Of a stretch of DNA of 29,451 bases, positions 1-7,299 are shown one piece after another. Location of the stretch: positions 1-29,451 of IMG/VR virus record IMGVR_UViG_3300047357_000286; one strand, written 5' to 3'. This DNA comes from a virus. The notes beneath the pieces are model-generated. The model was given only the letters and a program-made list of their open reading frames with translations, made no database searches and was not told the DNA's origin. The position numbers and the translations under genes are program-made. Within the stretch, counting starts at the first letter, position 1; every line of letters begins with the position of its first letter.

Positions 1-10
1 TAAAATATCA

Positions 11-1048
11 GTGGAAAAAACAAATATATCCGTCACGGATTTTGCTCAAAAGCGAATTGGTGATCTTACTCCTGGGACTGAACAGCCCCAAGAGCAGGAA
101 GCCGAAGAAGTTATTGAGCAGGAAACTAAAGAGGTTATTGAAGAATCGGTAGATACCGAGGAAGCAGAAGCCACCGAGGAATCCCCAGAATCCGAAGATG
201 TTCTTTCACAGTTAGACCTGGACGAAATGTCCGAGGACGATTTGCGCGAACTGGCTGACAAGCTTGGTAGCCGTGCTGTAGCTCGATTCGGTGAATTGAC
301 TGCAAAACGAAAGGCTGCAGAAGAAAAGCTTACTCAACTTGAGGCACGACTCAAAGAAAAACCTAACCCACTAGAAACGAAAAAGGTCGAGAACAACCCA
401 TACGGGAATCTTGATACTGTCGAAAAGTTACAACAGAAAGCCGCTGAGGTTGACCAAGTAATTGAATGGGCTGAGGATTTGATCTTTGAAAGTGATGGCT
501 ATGGTGCAGATGATGTAGTAACAGAAGTTGAAGGTAAGGAGTGGACAAAGAAGGATGTGCGGCAGTCTCTACTAAGAGCACGTAAAGCGCAGAAGACTTT
601 TCTACCTGACCAACTATCTAAGGTTCAGCTACGTGCGGAGGGAGAAGTGCTAACAAAGCAGTTCGACACCCAAGCGAAGCAAGAACTATCTTGGCTAGAA
701 GGTGAGGACAACGACTTACGCAGACAGTTTGAAGCTACAGTAGGAGACGAACGATTCAAGAAACTAAAAAGTGTTTTGAAACGTGAGACCCCTGACATCG
801 CCGCCCAACTAGATTATTGGTTTGCCCATGCTACAAATAGCATACATGGCCGTAAACTAGTAGGGAGTACCAAAAAAGCTCCTACGTTAAATCCTCCACG
901 AACAGGTAATCCAGTCTCTGCCCAATCCGAAAAAGGAATGGGAAGAACTGCCAAGGCTCTAAAAGAATTAGAAGCCAGGTTTAAACAAACGGGTAATGCT
1001 AGAGACTTTGCTGCTCTTCGAAAACTCAAAATGAGCAACCGCTCATAA
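11..1048 (+). CDS. Putative capsid scaffolding / head-assembly protein (possibly 5'-partial)
   Basis: This acidic, strongly helical protein of 345 residues lies directly upstream of the major capsid gene, the usual place of a phage scaffolding protein. The first 80 residues are a run of Glu/Asp/Thr/Ser. The middle is rich in Lys, Glu, Gln and Arg and likely forms coiled coils. The C-terminus is basic (KELEARFKQTGNARDFAALRKLK), as expected of the capsid-binding end of a scaffold. No enzyme motif is visible. The start used is a GTG at 11 without a visible ribosome binding site; the frame stays open to the window edge, so the true start may lie upstream. The role is inferred from position and composition. 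Confidence 0.6.
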   Translation: MEKTNISVTDFAQKRIGDLTPGTEQPQEQEAEEVIEQETKEVIEESVDTEEAEATEESPESEDVLSQLDLDEMSEDDLRELADKLGSRAVARFGELTAKRKAAEEKLTQLEARLKEKPNPLETKKVENNPYGNLDTVEKLQQKAAEVDQVIEWAEDLIFESDGYGADDVVTEVEGKEWTKKDVRQSLLRARKAQKTFLPDQLSKVQLRAEGEVLTKQFDTQAKQELSWLEGEDNDLRRQFEATVGDERFKKLKSVLKRETPDIAAQLDYWFAHATNSIHGRKLVGSTKKAPTLNPPRTGNPVSAQSEKGMGRTAKALKELEARFKQTGNARDFAALRKLKMSNRS

Positions 1049-1080
1049 CACAATAACTCATTAAATAATCATTAAATACA

Positions 1081-2076
1081 ATGTCATTCTCAAATACATT
1101 CGATACCACTAATCCAGGTTCGGGCGTTTCTAACCGCGAAGACTTGACCGATGTCTTGACTATCCTCGCTCCAGAAGAAACTCCTATCCTTTCATCTGCT
1201 AATAAAGAACGTGCATCCGCAACAAATGTTGAGTGGACTGTTGATAGCCTTTCGGCTCCACAGACCGCTGGCATCGCTGAAGGTGCTGACGTTACTGCAT
1301 TCACTGACCAGTTCGCTGGCCGCGCTCGCCTCGGCAATCGTGTTCAAAAGTTCCGCCGTGACTACATGGTATCCGACCTGCAAGAAGCAGTCGATTCTGT
1401 TGGTCCTGCTAAGATTGCTCAGGCTGAAGCCAAAGCTATCCGCGAACTAAAACGCGACGTTGAAGCTACACTTGCTGGTACGCAAGACAAGGCCGTTGAA
1501 GACGGTGCTGGTACTGCTAACGCCCTTCGTGGTCTTGGTGACTGGATCGACTCTGCTGGTCCTTCTGACGTTCCTGCTGCATTCCGCACACCTGCTGCTA
1601 GCATCGTGGATGTAACTGACGACGTTTTCGCTGAATCAGAACTTAACGGTCTTATCTCCTCTATCTTCAAGGTAACTGGAACAAGCGACAATCTTATGCT
1701 TGTTGCTGACACTGCTCTTCGCACCGACATCAGCGACTTCGCTCGCATCGGTGGTGTAAGTGGTGACTCAGTCCGAAATGTTAACTACGACGGTAACAGC
1801 GGTAGCATCAAGCTATCTGTTGACCTCTATCAGTCCGATCACGGCATCGTTTCTGTTGTAAACGCTAACCCTGACTGTATGCCCACACAAGCTGGTCAAG
1901 CAGGAATGTCTGGTTATGTTGTAAACCCAGAATACTACGGTATTCACGAGCTTATCCCAATGGGAAGCACTCGCCTACCTAATCTTGGTGGTGGTGAGCG
2001 TGGTTTTGTTGATTGCGCCCTAACACTTGGTGTATACCACCCTGGTGCCCACGGCAAGATCACAGCATCTGCTTAA
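1081..2076 (+). CDS. Major capsid protein (SU10/DUF5309-like, HK97 fold)
   Basis: This protein of 331 residues resembles the SU10-type major capsid family (DUF5309). The N-terminal pattern is typical: EDLTDVLTILAPEETPILSS, then a Trp-containing strand (NVEWTVDSL), a GADVT loop, RLGNRVQKFRRDYMVS and a helix AKAIRELKRDVEATLA. The length fits the family. It would form the icosahedral shell after scaffold-assisted assembly. Codon choice is markedly more uniform (GCT, GGT, ACT, GAC) than in neighbouring genes, consistent with very high late expression. A strong terminator follows immediately. The leader is A-rich with no Shine-Dalgarno sequence (cattaaatacaATG). Confidence 0.88.
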   Translation: MSFSNTFDTTNPGSGVSNREDLTDVLTILAPEETPILSSANKERASATNVEWTVDSLSAPQTAGIAEGADVTAFTDQFAGRARLGNRVQKFRRDYMVSDLQEAVDSVGPAKIAQAEAKAIRELKRDVEATLAGTQDKAVEDGAGTANALRGLGDWIDSAGPSDVPAAFRTPAASIVDVTDDVFAESELNGLISSIFKVTGTSDNLMLVADTALRTDISDFARIGGVSGDSVRNVNYDGNSGSIKLSVDLYQSDHGIVSVVNANPDCMPTQAGQAGMSGYVVNPEYYGIHELIPMGSTRLPNLGGGERGFVDCALTLGVYHPGAHGKITASA

Positions 2077-2089
2077 TTAAAATCTGGTT

Positions 2090-2116
2090 GGGGGGCGCAA
2101 GCCCCCCGCCTTTTTT
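2090..2116 (+). terminator. Rho-independent terminator after the capsid gene
   Basis: A 7-bp G/C stem (GGGGGGC at 2090-2096 with GCCCCCC at 2101-2107) closes on a GCAA tetraloop and is followed after GCC by six T residues (2111-2116). It lies 13 nt after the capsid stop. It probably lets most transcripts end after the capsid gene, so capsid protein exceeds the downstream structural proteins. The next start codon (2120) lies just 3 nt past the T-run. Confidence 0.9.
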
Positions 2117-2119
2117 AAT

Positions 2120-2428
2120 ATGGATATAATCATTCCTAATCTAAAACGATACTCCGATGGCGAGATTGATCGCGCCTTTATGAAGGAGATTCAAAACGGC
2201 TTTAAACTAGAAAAGCAAACAGAAGAAAAGAGGGTTGCACAAGCAGCCAAAGAAGCCCAACACCTAAAGGGGACTACACACCCAACGCTTGGCAAACCAG
2301 TTGCAACTATTCCCGCAAGAGAATTTTTCCGACTCACACAGAAGTACGGTCAAGAGACTGTGCATTCTAAAGAATTTTTAAAGTATTACAATAAGAAGTT
2401 TCCTGAACTTACCCCAAATAAAATATAA
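2120..2428 (+). CDS. Small charged protein of the head module, function unknown
   Basis: This 102-residue Lys/Glu/Gln-rich protein sits between the capsid gene and the connector candidate. The first half is a predicted amphipathic helix (residues 13-45) and the second half is basic (PAREFFRLTQKYGQETV..YYNKKFP). No family is recognised. The start lies just behind the terminator T-run and has no ribosome binding site, so expression depends on read-through RNA. The stop overlaps the next start as TAATG, implying translational coupling. A head-completion or minor virion role is a guess from context. Confidence 0.7.
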   Translation: MDIIIPNLKRYSDGEIDRAFMKEIQNGFKLEKQTEEKRVAQAAKEAQHLKGTTHPTLGKPVATIPAREFFRLTQKYGQETVHSKEFLKYYNKKFPELTPNKI

Positions 2429-3438
2429 TGCAGACCAGAACCTACGGCGACCTATTTAAGATAACATCAGCTCTAATAGGAACTGGTGGTCAACTTGATG
2501 TAACTGAACAGGATCAGTTAAGTCACTTCATTAACCGTAGGTTTCAACAGGCATTTGACGAGAGTCCAGTGTGGCCTAGGTATCTTGTTAGCTCAGAAGC
2601 CCGTAATATTATTTCTTTGACTATTAGTGGTCTAGCTACAGGTAGTTCATCGGATAAGTCAGGTGTAACTAATGGAAATTACATTTTGATTGGGCAGGCT
2701 ACTGGAGACGGTGTTGCAGTTGCTGGAACTAATATTTATTATAATCCTGCCGTGGGAGCTAGAGCTTTTGATGAGGTTTCTGATTCTACCGTAATATATA
2801 AAAAATCAAGTACGAGTAGATGGGAAATCCACGACGAGGAAACCATCACTATAGGTGCAGATGGTTCATTCGTGGTTCAAGGAGGAGGTAGTGCACTTTT
2901 AGTTGAGGCTGATAGTACAAAAAAGGATAATCCATCCGAAGTTGTTACTTGGACCTTAACTGCCGCCCAGGTATCTGGAACTCCATTGGTTGTAGATGAA
3001 CAACTTATTCCCTATGCACAAACAAGTAAGGATACTATTGGTGACTTCAACCGCATTCACCGCAAGAGAGCATTCCAAAACAACTCCTCTATGGAGTATG
3101 ATTTCTTTGTGGATTTCAATGGTGCTAACATCTTAAACATTGCTAACTCCACTGACAATGAGGCATTTGTTTCCTACAAGAAGCAGTTCACACCTTTTAC
3201 CGTCACCTCGGATTACTACAACTCAACGGCAGAGGTTCCAGGTGAGTTCTTTAATTACATTGCTCACGCTGTGTATGCTGACTTCCTGCGGGTTCAGAAC
3301 AGACAGGAGCAAGCCTTAGCCGAAGAGCAGGTGGCTCAGACCTACCTAGCCTTGGAGCTAGAGAAGATTGACATTCGATCCAACAATAACACAATTAACA
3401 AGAGATTTTCCACATACGTAAATCGGCAATCCCGATAG
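2428..3438 (+). CDS. Putative head-tail connector / tail tubular-like structural protein
   Basis: This 336-residue protein follows the capsid genes. The N-terminus (TYGDLFKITSALIGTGG..) and a short FINRRFQQAFDESPVWPRY helix resemble adaptor proteins that line the neck of short-tailed phages. The centre is a beta-rich, Gly/Ser/Thr-rich insert (about residues 70-190). The C-terminus is helical (EFFNYIAHAVYADFLRVQNRQ, then a long EEQVAQTYLALELEKIDIR helix), a pattern common in connector/gatekeeper proteins. It is coupled to the preceding gene by TAATG. The assignment rests on position and general architecture; a minor head protein is the alternative. Confidence 0.55.
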   Translation: MQTRTYGDLFKITSALIGTGGQLDVTEQDQLSHFINRRFQQAFDESPVWPRYLVSSEARNIISLTISGLATGSSSDKSGVTNGNYILIGQATGDGVAVAGTNIYYNPAVGARAFDEVSDSTVIYKKSSTSRWEIHDEETITIGADGSFVVQGGGSALLVEADSTKKDNPSEVVTWTLTAAQVSGTPLVVDEQLIPYAQTSKDTIGDFNRIHRKRAFQNNSSMEYDFFVDFNGANILNIANSTDNEAFVSYKKQFTPFTVTSDYYNSTAEVPGEFFNYIAHAVYADFLRVQNRQEQALAEEQVAQTYLALELEKIDIRSNNNTINKRFSTYVNRQSR

Positions 3439-3460
3439 TAACCCCCTGTGATATAATACA
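3439..3460 (+). promoter_or_regulatory. Extended -10 promoter, copy 1 (near-leaderless)
   Basis: TGATATAAT (3449-3457) is a perfect extended -10 element (TGn + TATAAT). With TAACCC upstream and ACA downstream it aligns to 3439-3460, matching the copy at 9761-9782 in 19 of 22 positions. No good -35 hexamer is present. The predicted start of transcription (6-8 nt after the -10) falls within 0-2 nt of the ATG at 3466, so the mRNA would be leaderless or nearly so. Confidence 0.6.
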
Positions 3461-3465
3461 CAATT

Positions 3466-3720
3466 ATGGCAAGTTCACGAAATAACGCACTGGAGTTCAG
3501 CTCCGCAGGTTCAATAGTAATCAATGCAGCCGACGGTGCAACCGCAGGTTCGTTTGGAGCTATCCAGTTTCTTAAGGATTCAACTCTTTCGGCATTGACT
3601 GCTACTAATGTAACTAACTCCGCAGACCTCCTTACAACTCTAGGAGCAGGAACAATTGTTTATGGCAACTTTACCTCCGTTACTATTAGCGGTGGACTAG
3701 TGCAACTACACAAGGTCTAG
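3466..3720 (+). CDS. Small beta-rich virion protein (decoration-like)
   Basis: This 84-residue protein is rich in Ala, Gly, Ser and Thr with alternating hydrophobic strands (GSIVINAADGATAGSFGAIQ, then a TIVYGNFTSVTISGGLVQLHK C-terminal hairpin). The pattern 'FGAIQFLKD..LSALTATNVTN..LTTLGAGTIVYGNFTSVTISGG' is of a kind seen in small phage surface or fibre-associated proteins. It has no catalytic motif. A promoter-like element sits directly before its start. A capsid decoration or fibre-base role is inferred. Confidence 0.68.
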   Translation: MASSRNNALEFSSAGSIVINAADGATAGSFGAIQFLKDSTLSALTATNVTNSADLLTTLGAGTIVYGNFTSVTISGGLVQLHKV

Positions 3721-3721
3721 T

Positions 3722-4552
3722 ATGCACGTTAGCCTTGATTCAGCCCTGGGTCGCCAGCGTCGGCTGAACTCAGTGGGCGAGAGCGTCCTACAGATTGCTC
3801 CTAACGCTGCGGCGGCATACAGCCTCCGTAGTTTAACTGGTGGTGATCCTGACGTTGTGCGTGTGCGTATAGGAGGAACAACTACAGAAAAAACTTTTAC
3901 TGCTTCTGGTGTATCTTCTGGGGCGTTAGTTGACTTTGTTGGTTCAGGCAATGATGGCTTTGTTACAATCTGGTATGACCAGTCAGGTAACGGCAATGAT
4001 GCGGAACAACCAACTGCTTCCAACCAGCCTAAGATTGTTATTTCTGGGTCGTTAATTGGTAATGGGATACATTTTGATGGAAGTGGCGATTTACTTAATT
4101 TACCTCATCCGCTTATATCTAATGTTAATTCAGCATCATTGTTTGTTGTAGCAACAAACGAAGCTACAGGATTTAAATTTATTCCGTTGGTTGGAGTAAC
4201 CCTATCCACAACAGGCGGATCAACTTTTCAAATGCCTTTCTACTTTCTTGCTAGTATATTCGTTGCCTATAGTTCAACATCAATTACTTTAAGCACAGCT
4301 GATACTAATAAGCATTTATTTACAGCCGTAGCGGGTTCTTCCAATGTGGAAGGATTTCAAGATGGCACATCCAAGGGAACATTGGATGCAGTATCTGGCT
4401 ATAACGAACCTCCTCCTGGGGGTTTAGGAGGAGATGCGACTGGCACTTGGAATGGAAAACTTGAAGAGATTATTATTTATGCCTCTGACCAATCAGATAA
4501 CCGTGTAGCCCTTGAAGCCAACATTCAAGCCGCTTATCCAACCTTACCATAA
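3722..4552 (+). CDS. Lectin/ConA-like carbohydrate-binding virion protein
   Basis: This 276-residue protein has the pattern of the arabinofuranosidase-B-like/LamG-type fold found in phage fibres. AAAAYSLRSLTGGDPDVVRVR (approximately residues 33-53) is followed by FVGSGNDGFVTIWYDQSGNGNDAEQPTASNQPKIV (about 89-123) and NGIHFDGSGDLLNLP, then a C-terminal strand set ending NGKLEEIIIYASDQSDNRVALEANI. WYDQSGNGND and the HFDG motif are the strongest cues. It probably binds a surface glycan, as a receptor-binding or fibre component; catalysis is not expected. The start lies 1 nt after the previous stop, with AAGG about 6 nt upstream. Confidence 0.72.
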   Translation: MHVSLDSALGRQRRLNSVGESVLQIAPNAAAAYSLRSLTGGDPDVVRVRIGGTTTEKTFTASGVSSGALVDFVGSGNDGFVTIWYDQSGNGNDAEQPTASNQPKIVISGSLIGNGIHFDGSGDLLNLPHPLISNVNSASLFVVATNEATGFKFIPLVGVTLSTTGGSTFQMPFYFLASIFVAYSSTSITLSTADTNKHLFTAVAGSSNVEGFQDGTSKGTLDAVSGYNEPPPGGLGGDATGTWNGKLEEIIIYASDQSDNRVALEANIQAAYPTLP

Positions 4553-4806
4553 TGCTTTACTTAATATACGCAAGCAAAGAAGCCGCCATTGAACGTGCCG
4601 ACGAAGAAGGCAAGGAGATTGGCTACGGCTATTGGGTCGATGGTCAAGGCACACGTTGGCTTACCTATCCTAACGAAACCGCTGACCATATGTGGGCATT
4701 GGACGTAACTGACTACGACTTGGACGAGTCCGAGGAGTCATCAACCGTTGATCACTATACGCCACTACCCGTTGATCACCATACACCCCTACCCGAAGAA
4801 GACTAA
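4552..4806 (+). CDS. Small acidic protein with C-terminal tandem repeat
   Basis: This 84-residue acidic protein is coupled to the lectin gene by TAATG. The N-terminal 50 residues are aromatic-rich (IGYGYWVDGQGTRWLTYPNETADHMWALDV) and probably form a small beta domain. The tail carries two copies of VDHYTPLP/VDHHTPLP. No known family is named with confidence. Linkage to the lectin-like protein suggests an accessory of the same virion structure or a chaperone for it. Confidence 0.65.
   Translation: MLYLIYASKEAAIERADEEGKEIGYGYWVDGQGTRWLTYPNETADHMWALDVTDYDLDESEESSTVDHYTPLPVDHHTPLPEED
4747..4794 (+). repeat. 24-nt direct repeat, two copies, in-frame
   Basis: GTTGATCACnATAC units at 4747-4770 and 4771-4794 agree at 21 of 24 positions and encode VDH(Y/H)TPLP twice. 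This is a recent in-frame duplication inside the acidic tail, and copy number may vary between relatives. Confidence 0.85.
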
Positions 4807-4811
4807 ATGCT

Positions 4812-4976
4812 ATGGAAGACATTATATACAGATCAGCAATTGGAACAGGAGGCTTTATAGCTACCCTTGAACTATCTCCCGTCAACGAACTGCTTGGTTT
4901 CTGCGTAGGTCTAGCGACCTTTATTTATATGTCAGCATCCGCAATCAAGGTAATCAAAGAACTTAGAAAGAAATAA
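4812..4976 (+). CDS. Small single-pass membrane protein (holin-module candidate)
   Basis: This 54-residue protein starts MEDIIYRSAIGTGGFIATLE and has one hydrophobic segment (about residues 26-45, NELLGFCVGLATFIYMSASAI) followed by a basic tail (KVIKELRKK). The frame runs from the ATG at 4812 to TAA at 4976, and the next gene starts 1 nt later. It heads a group of three membrane proteins (4812-5945) without an adjacent endolysin. A pinholin/antiholin-like or spanin-related role is possible from topology alone. Confidence 0.62.
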   Translation: MEDIIYRSAIGTGGFIATLELSPVNELLGFCVGLATFIYMSASAIKVIKELRKK

Positions 4977-4977
4977 T

Positions 4978-5376
4978 ATGACACCAGAACTAATAGCAAT
5001 GCTCGGAGGAGGACTAAGTGGCTTCGTAATGAAGCTCATTGGGACACAGATGGACAACCAGGCTCGACAGTTTGAGCGTATGATTACGTCCCAGCAGACA
5101 GCAGATGCTTCGGCTGATGCCGCTTCTAAACGTGATGGTGGTGTATTAGTTCGTCGGTTCCTAGTTGTATCCACCGTCTTTGCCATTGTAATAGCCCCAT
5201 TCGTCTTTGCGTGGACTGACGTAGGGGTAAGTATAGGTAGAGAGACAAACGGCTTTCTAGGGCTATTCAAGACCCTTAAATGGGATACTGTGCAAGGCTT
5301 CGTCATTTTACCAGAAATTAGGCAAACTGCCTTAGCCATCGTAGGGTTCTACTTTGGTTCCTCTCAAATTAAATAA
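4978..5376 (+). CDS. Putative holin (three-TM, GTA-holin-like)
   Basis: This 132-residue protein has a hydrophobic N-terminus (LIAMLGGGLSGFVMKLIG, residues 5-22), a charged amphipathic linker (about 25-60) followed by VRRFLVVSTVFAIVIAPFVF (a strong membrane segment at about 58-78), and a third segment at the C-terminus (TALAIVGFYFGSSQ, about 116-130). The order of a Gly-rich N-terminal segment, an RRF-preceded second segment and a terminal FYFGSS resembles the three-TM holin type (GTA_holin_3TM). It would make inner-membrane lesions for lysis. The partner enzyme is likely the SleB-type hydrolase at 26560-26979. Confidence 0.55.
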   Translation: MTPELIAMLGGGLSGFVMKLIGTQMDNQARQFERMITSQQTADASADAASKRDGGVLVRRFLVVSTVFAIVIAPFVFAWTDVGVSIGRETNGFLGLFKTLKWDTVQGFVILPEIRQTALAIVGFYFGSSQIK

Positions 5377-5390
5377 AGAAAGATAATATT

Positions 5391-5789
5391 ATGCCAGACC
5401 CAGTTGGAAGAAAATTAATAGAAGATATGCGACAATCTCAAAGGAGTATGGGAATGAACACTTCAGGGGGTCGTGCTCAAGGCAGGGCTATAGAGCAAAC
5501 CGCAAAGAAACTAAGCAAGCAAGCCGCTTCATCTTATGTTAAAGCTAACAATGCCGCAAGGGCTGCAAAAGCCGCAAAGACTGCCGCTAATGTTGCAAAA
5601 CTAGCAAGGGTTTCACCGGTAGGGATTGTTGCGGGAGTTGCTTTGGAGAAGGGTTCGGAATTTGCTCGAAAGAAGTTTGTTGAATCCGATATGAAAAAGT
5701 TGTCCGACATTAAAAAACGTGACCAAGCTCTTGATCGGCAAATGGAAAGCCTTCGTAAAAAAACAAAAGGGCGAGTTAACGTCGATTAA
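5391..5789 (+). CDS. Ala/Lys-rich helical protein, unknown
   Basis: This 132-residue, very basic helical protein contains a run of Ala/Lys/Asn (about residues 40-75: AASSYVKANNAARAAKAAKT) followed by a short hydrophobic patch (VSPVGIVAGVALEKG) and a long charged helix. It resembles neither a known enzyme nor a known structural family. AAGAAAGA upstream of the ATG could act as a weak ribosome binding site. Position between membrane proteins suggests a late virion or lysis-associated role, but this is not demonstrable here. Confidence 0.62.
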   Translation: MPDPVGRKLIEDMRQSQRSMGMNTSGGRAQGRAIEQTAKKLSKQAASSYVKANNAARAAKAAKTAANVAKLARVSPVGIVAGVALEKGSEFARKKFVESDMKKLSDIKKRDQALDRQMESLRKKTKGRVNVD

Positions 5790-5945
5790 ATGAATGAAAT
5801 CTTGCAAATCATTGCATCCCTGTGGCCAGTGTCAATCGGTGTCATTACGCTCATTATCGTGCTGTCCAGGATGCACTACAACCTAGAAGCTCTAACAGAG
5901 AAAGTGAAAGTCCTGTTTGACTTCCATAACAAAAGAAACAAATAA
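5790..5945 (+). CDS. Small membrane-anchored protein (spanin/holin-like topology)
   Basis: This 51-residue protein begins immediately after the previous stop (TAA-ATG). Residues 5-26 (LQIIASLWPVSIGVITLIIVL) form one membrane segment, followed by a charged helical C-terminus (MHYNLEALTEKVKVLFDFHNKRNK). This N-anchored helix layout is shared by small i-spanin-like and type III holin-like proteins; it is too short to decide. It is the third membrane protein of the 4812-5945 group. Confidence 0.62.
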   Translation: MNEILQIIASLWPVSIGVITLIIVLSRMHYNLEALTEKVKVLFDFHNKRNK

Positions 5946-5947
5946 TT

Positions 5948-6040
5948 ATGAATACAACACGAAAACCAGTAGGTAAAGGCGGTAAAGGCTCTTGCGGCGA
6001 AAAGGGCGGAATGAAAAACAAAGGCGGACGTTCTTACTAG
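5948..6040 (+). CDS. 30-residue Gly/Lys-rich basic peptide
   Basis: The short frame MNTTRKPVGKGGKGSCGEKG... (30 residues) is almost entirely Gly, Lys and Arg with one Cys. It is supported by its place between tightly packed genes and by the TAGTG overlap of its stop with the GTG start of the next gene. It is the first of four consecutive small basic, Cys-containing proteins. Nucleic-acid binding is a plausible inference from composition only. Confidence 0.55.
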   Translation: MNTTRKPVGKGGKGSCGEKGGMKNKGGRSY

Positions 6041-6210
6041 TGGCTAAGAAAGCAAAGAGTGGAGGTAAGATATGCTCGGCTGGTAAAGCCTGGGCTAGAC
6101 GTACGTTTGACACGTATCCATCTGCTTATGCTAATATGGCTGCATCTAAGTATTGCAAGGACCCTAACTACGCTAAGAAATCTAAGAGTGCCAAACGTAA
6201 AAGAACATAA
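6040..6210 (+). CDS. Small basic Cys-containing protein, phage-conserved type
   Basis: This 56-residue protein starts at the GTG at 6040, which shares its first base with the previous stop codon (TAGTG). The family-like pattern KSGGKICSAGKAWARRTFDT..PSAYANMAASKYCKDPNYAKK begins only there, so longer upstream starts are rejected. Two Cys residues and the strong basic charge recall small phage proteins seen in clusters of this kind. The stop overlaps the next start as TAATG. Function unknown; a role in packaged DNA or virion maturation is speculative. Confidence 0.68.
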   Translation: MAKKAKSGGKICSAGKAWARRTFDTYPSAYANMAASKYCKDPNYAKKSKSAKRKRT

Positions 6211-6452
6211 TGTCACAACTAGCACAATGGAGAAAGCAGAACTGGGTAAGGATTGGAACTGATGGATCAATCAAAGGACCTTGCGGAACGTCGAAGGATA
6301 AGAAAAACCCTGACCGTTGCTTGCCTAAAAGAAAGGCTCTCAGCCTGTCGAAAGCGGAGAGAGCAAGCACAGCTAGAAAAAAGAAAGCAGCAGGAGCAAG
6401 AGGACAAACTGTAGTATCAAATACACCAAAAGCAAAAGTAAAAACTAAATAA
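6210..6452 (+). CDS. Small basic protein (DUF6321-like)
   Basis: This 80-residue protein has the pattern QWRKQNWVRIGTDGSIKGPCGTSKDKKNPDRCLP, followed by a Lys/Ala-rich tail (SKAERASTARKKKAAGARG). I recognise this layout as a recurring small phage protein, probably the one listed as DUF6321, but could not check it. Two Cys residues flank a KKNPDR loop. It is coupled to its neighbours on both sides. Function is unknown. Confidence 0.68.
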   Translation: MSQLAQWRKQNWVRIGTDGSIKGPCGTSKDKKNPDRCLPKRKALSLSKAERASTARKKKAAGARGQTVVSNTPKAKVKTK

Positions 6453-6454
6453 CA

Positions 6455-6700
6455 ATGGCAGACAAATCAAAGATGAAGTGCAACGTGCCACGCCGTGAAG
6501 TTCAGGGCGGGAAGAAGTTTGTTGTGAAAGCCTGCGAAGGTGGCAAGGAAAAGTTAATACGATTTGGTGATGCTAATATGAGTATTAAGAAGAATCAACC
6601 AGCCCGTAAGAAAAGCTACTGCGCCCGTAGTGCTGGTATCAAGGGAGGCAAGGGCAAGATGTCCGCCAACTATTGGAGCCGCAAGGCTTGGGACTGCTAA
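6455..6700 (+). CDS. Small basic Cys-containing protein
   Basis: This 81-residue protein begins MADKSKMKCNVPRREVQGGK and contains VVKACEGGKEKLIRFGDANM, a Lys/Arg-rich middle and GKMSANYWSRKAWDC at the end. The KMKCN..KACEGGKEKLIRFG..GKMSA.YW pattern recurs in marine phages to my memory. It is the last of the four-gene cluster 5948-6700; its stop overlaps the next start as TAATG. Four Cys residues could bind a metal. Function is unknown. Confidence 0.68.
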   Translation: MADKSKMKCNVPRREVQGGKKFVVKACEGGKEKLIRFGDANMSIKKNQPARKKSYCARSAGIKGGKGKMSANYWSRKAWDC

Positions 6701-7299
6701 TGGCTGTATCGACAAACTATAATAACGGAACACCCTGCTACGCAATTAGCGGGGTGACTGCGTATGAACTGCCTAGTTGCAAAGGTTCAGAGCCACGCTA
6801 CGTTCGTAACAATGGACCAGACATCTTAGTGGTTTCTCCAGTTGCAGGTCAGACTATAGACTCTGGTGCGTCGATTAGCTTATCGCCCGATGACTGTATG
6901 TTGATTAACCCAATCGGAACTGACTGGGTGCTTATTATGCAACCTACCGATACACTAGCAATTAGCCAAATTGGCTACGCAGTGGGAACAGGCGGTTCCG
7001 TCACACAAACATCAAGTGTAAATACCGAAGTAACTTTAAACAAACCGTGCGGCAAGATTACTATGTTTGCTCACGACTTCAGTAATAATGATGTTCAATC
7101 ATTTCAGTTCAATAATAGCTTTATCAAGGAGGATGATGTTATTGTAACAAACATACGTTCAGGCAGTAACAAACTCAATAGTCAGATTGATGAAGTAGCA
7201 AATGGTAATTGCAACATTACGATTGCTGACCTTCACAATCAATCTACTGGAGTAATAAACGTCGTAGTAAATTACGCAGTAATCAAAGGAGACAGCTAA
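6700..7299 (+). CDS. Virion-associated beta-rich protein, unknown
   Basis: The protein is 199 residues from the ATG at 6700 (MAVSTNYNNGTPCYAISGVT), chosen because it overlaps the previous stop as TAATG; a longer TTG start would add nine out-of-context residues. The composition is rich in Gly, Thr, Asn, Ser and Val, with alternating strands (VRNNGPDILVVSPVAGQTID; CNITIADLHNQSTGVINVVV). No enzyme motif is visible. It is the first of four coupled structural-type genes. Tail or head surface protein is inferred from context. Confidence 0.62.
   Translation: MAVSTNYNNGTPCYAISGVTAYELPSCKGSEPRYVRNNGPDILVVSPVAGQTIDSGASISLSPDDCMLINPIGTDWVLIMQPTDTLAISQIGYAVGTGGSVTQTSSVNTEVTLNKPCGKITMFAHDFSNNDVQSFQFNNSFIKEDDVIVTNIRSGSNKLNSQIDEVANGNCNITIADLHNQSTGVINVVVNYAVIKGDS

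Noticed and set aside
5992-6261. Longer starts and overlapping frames around the small basic proteins
   Set aside because: The GTG at 6040 overlaps the previous stop and the conserved pattern starts there; the other frames lack motifs.
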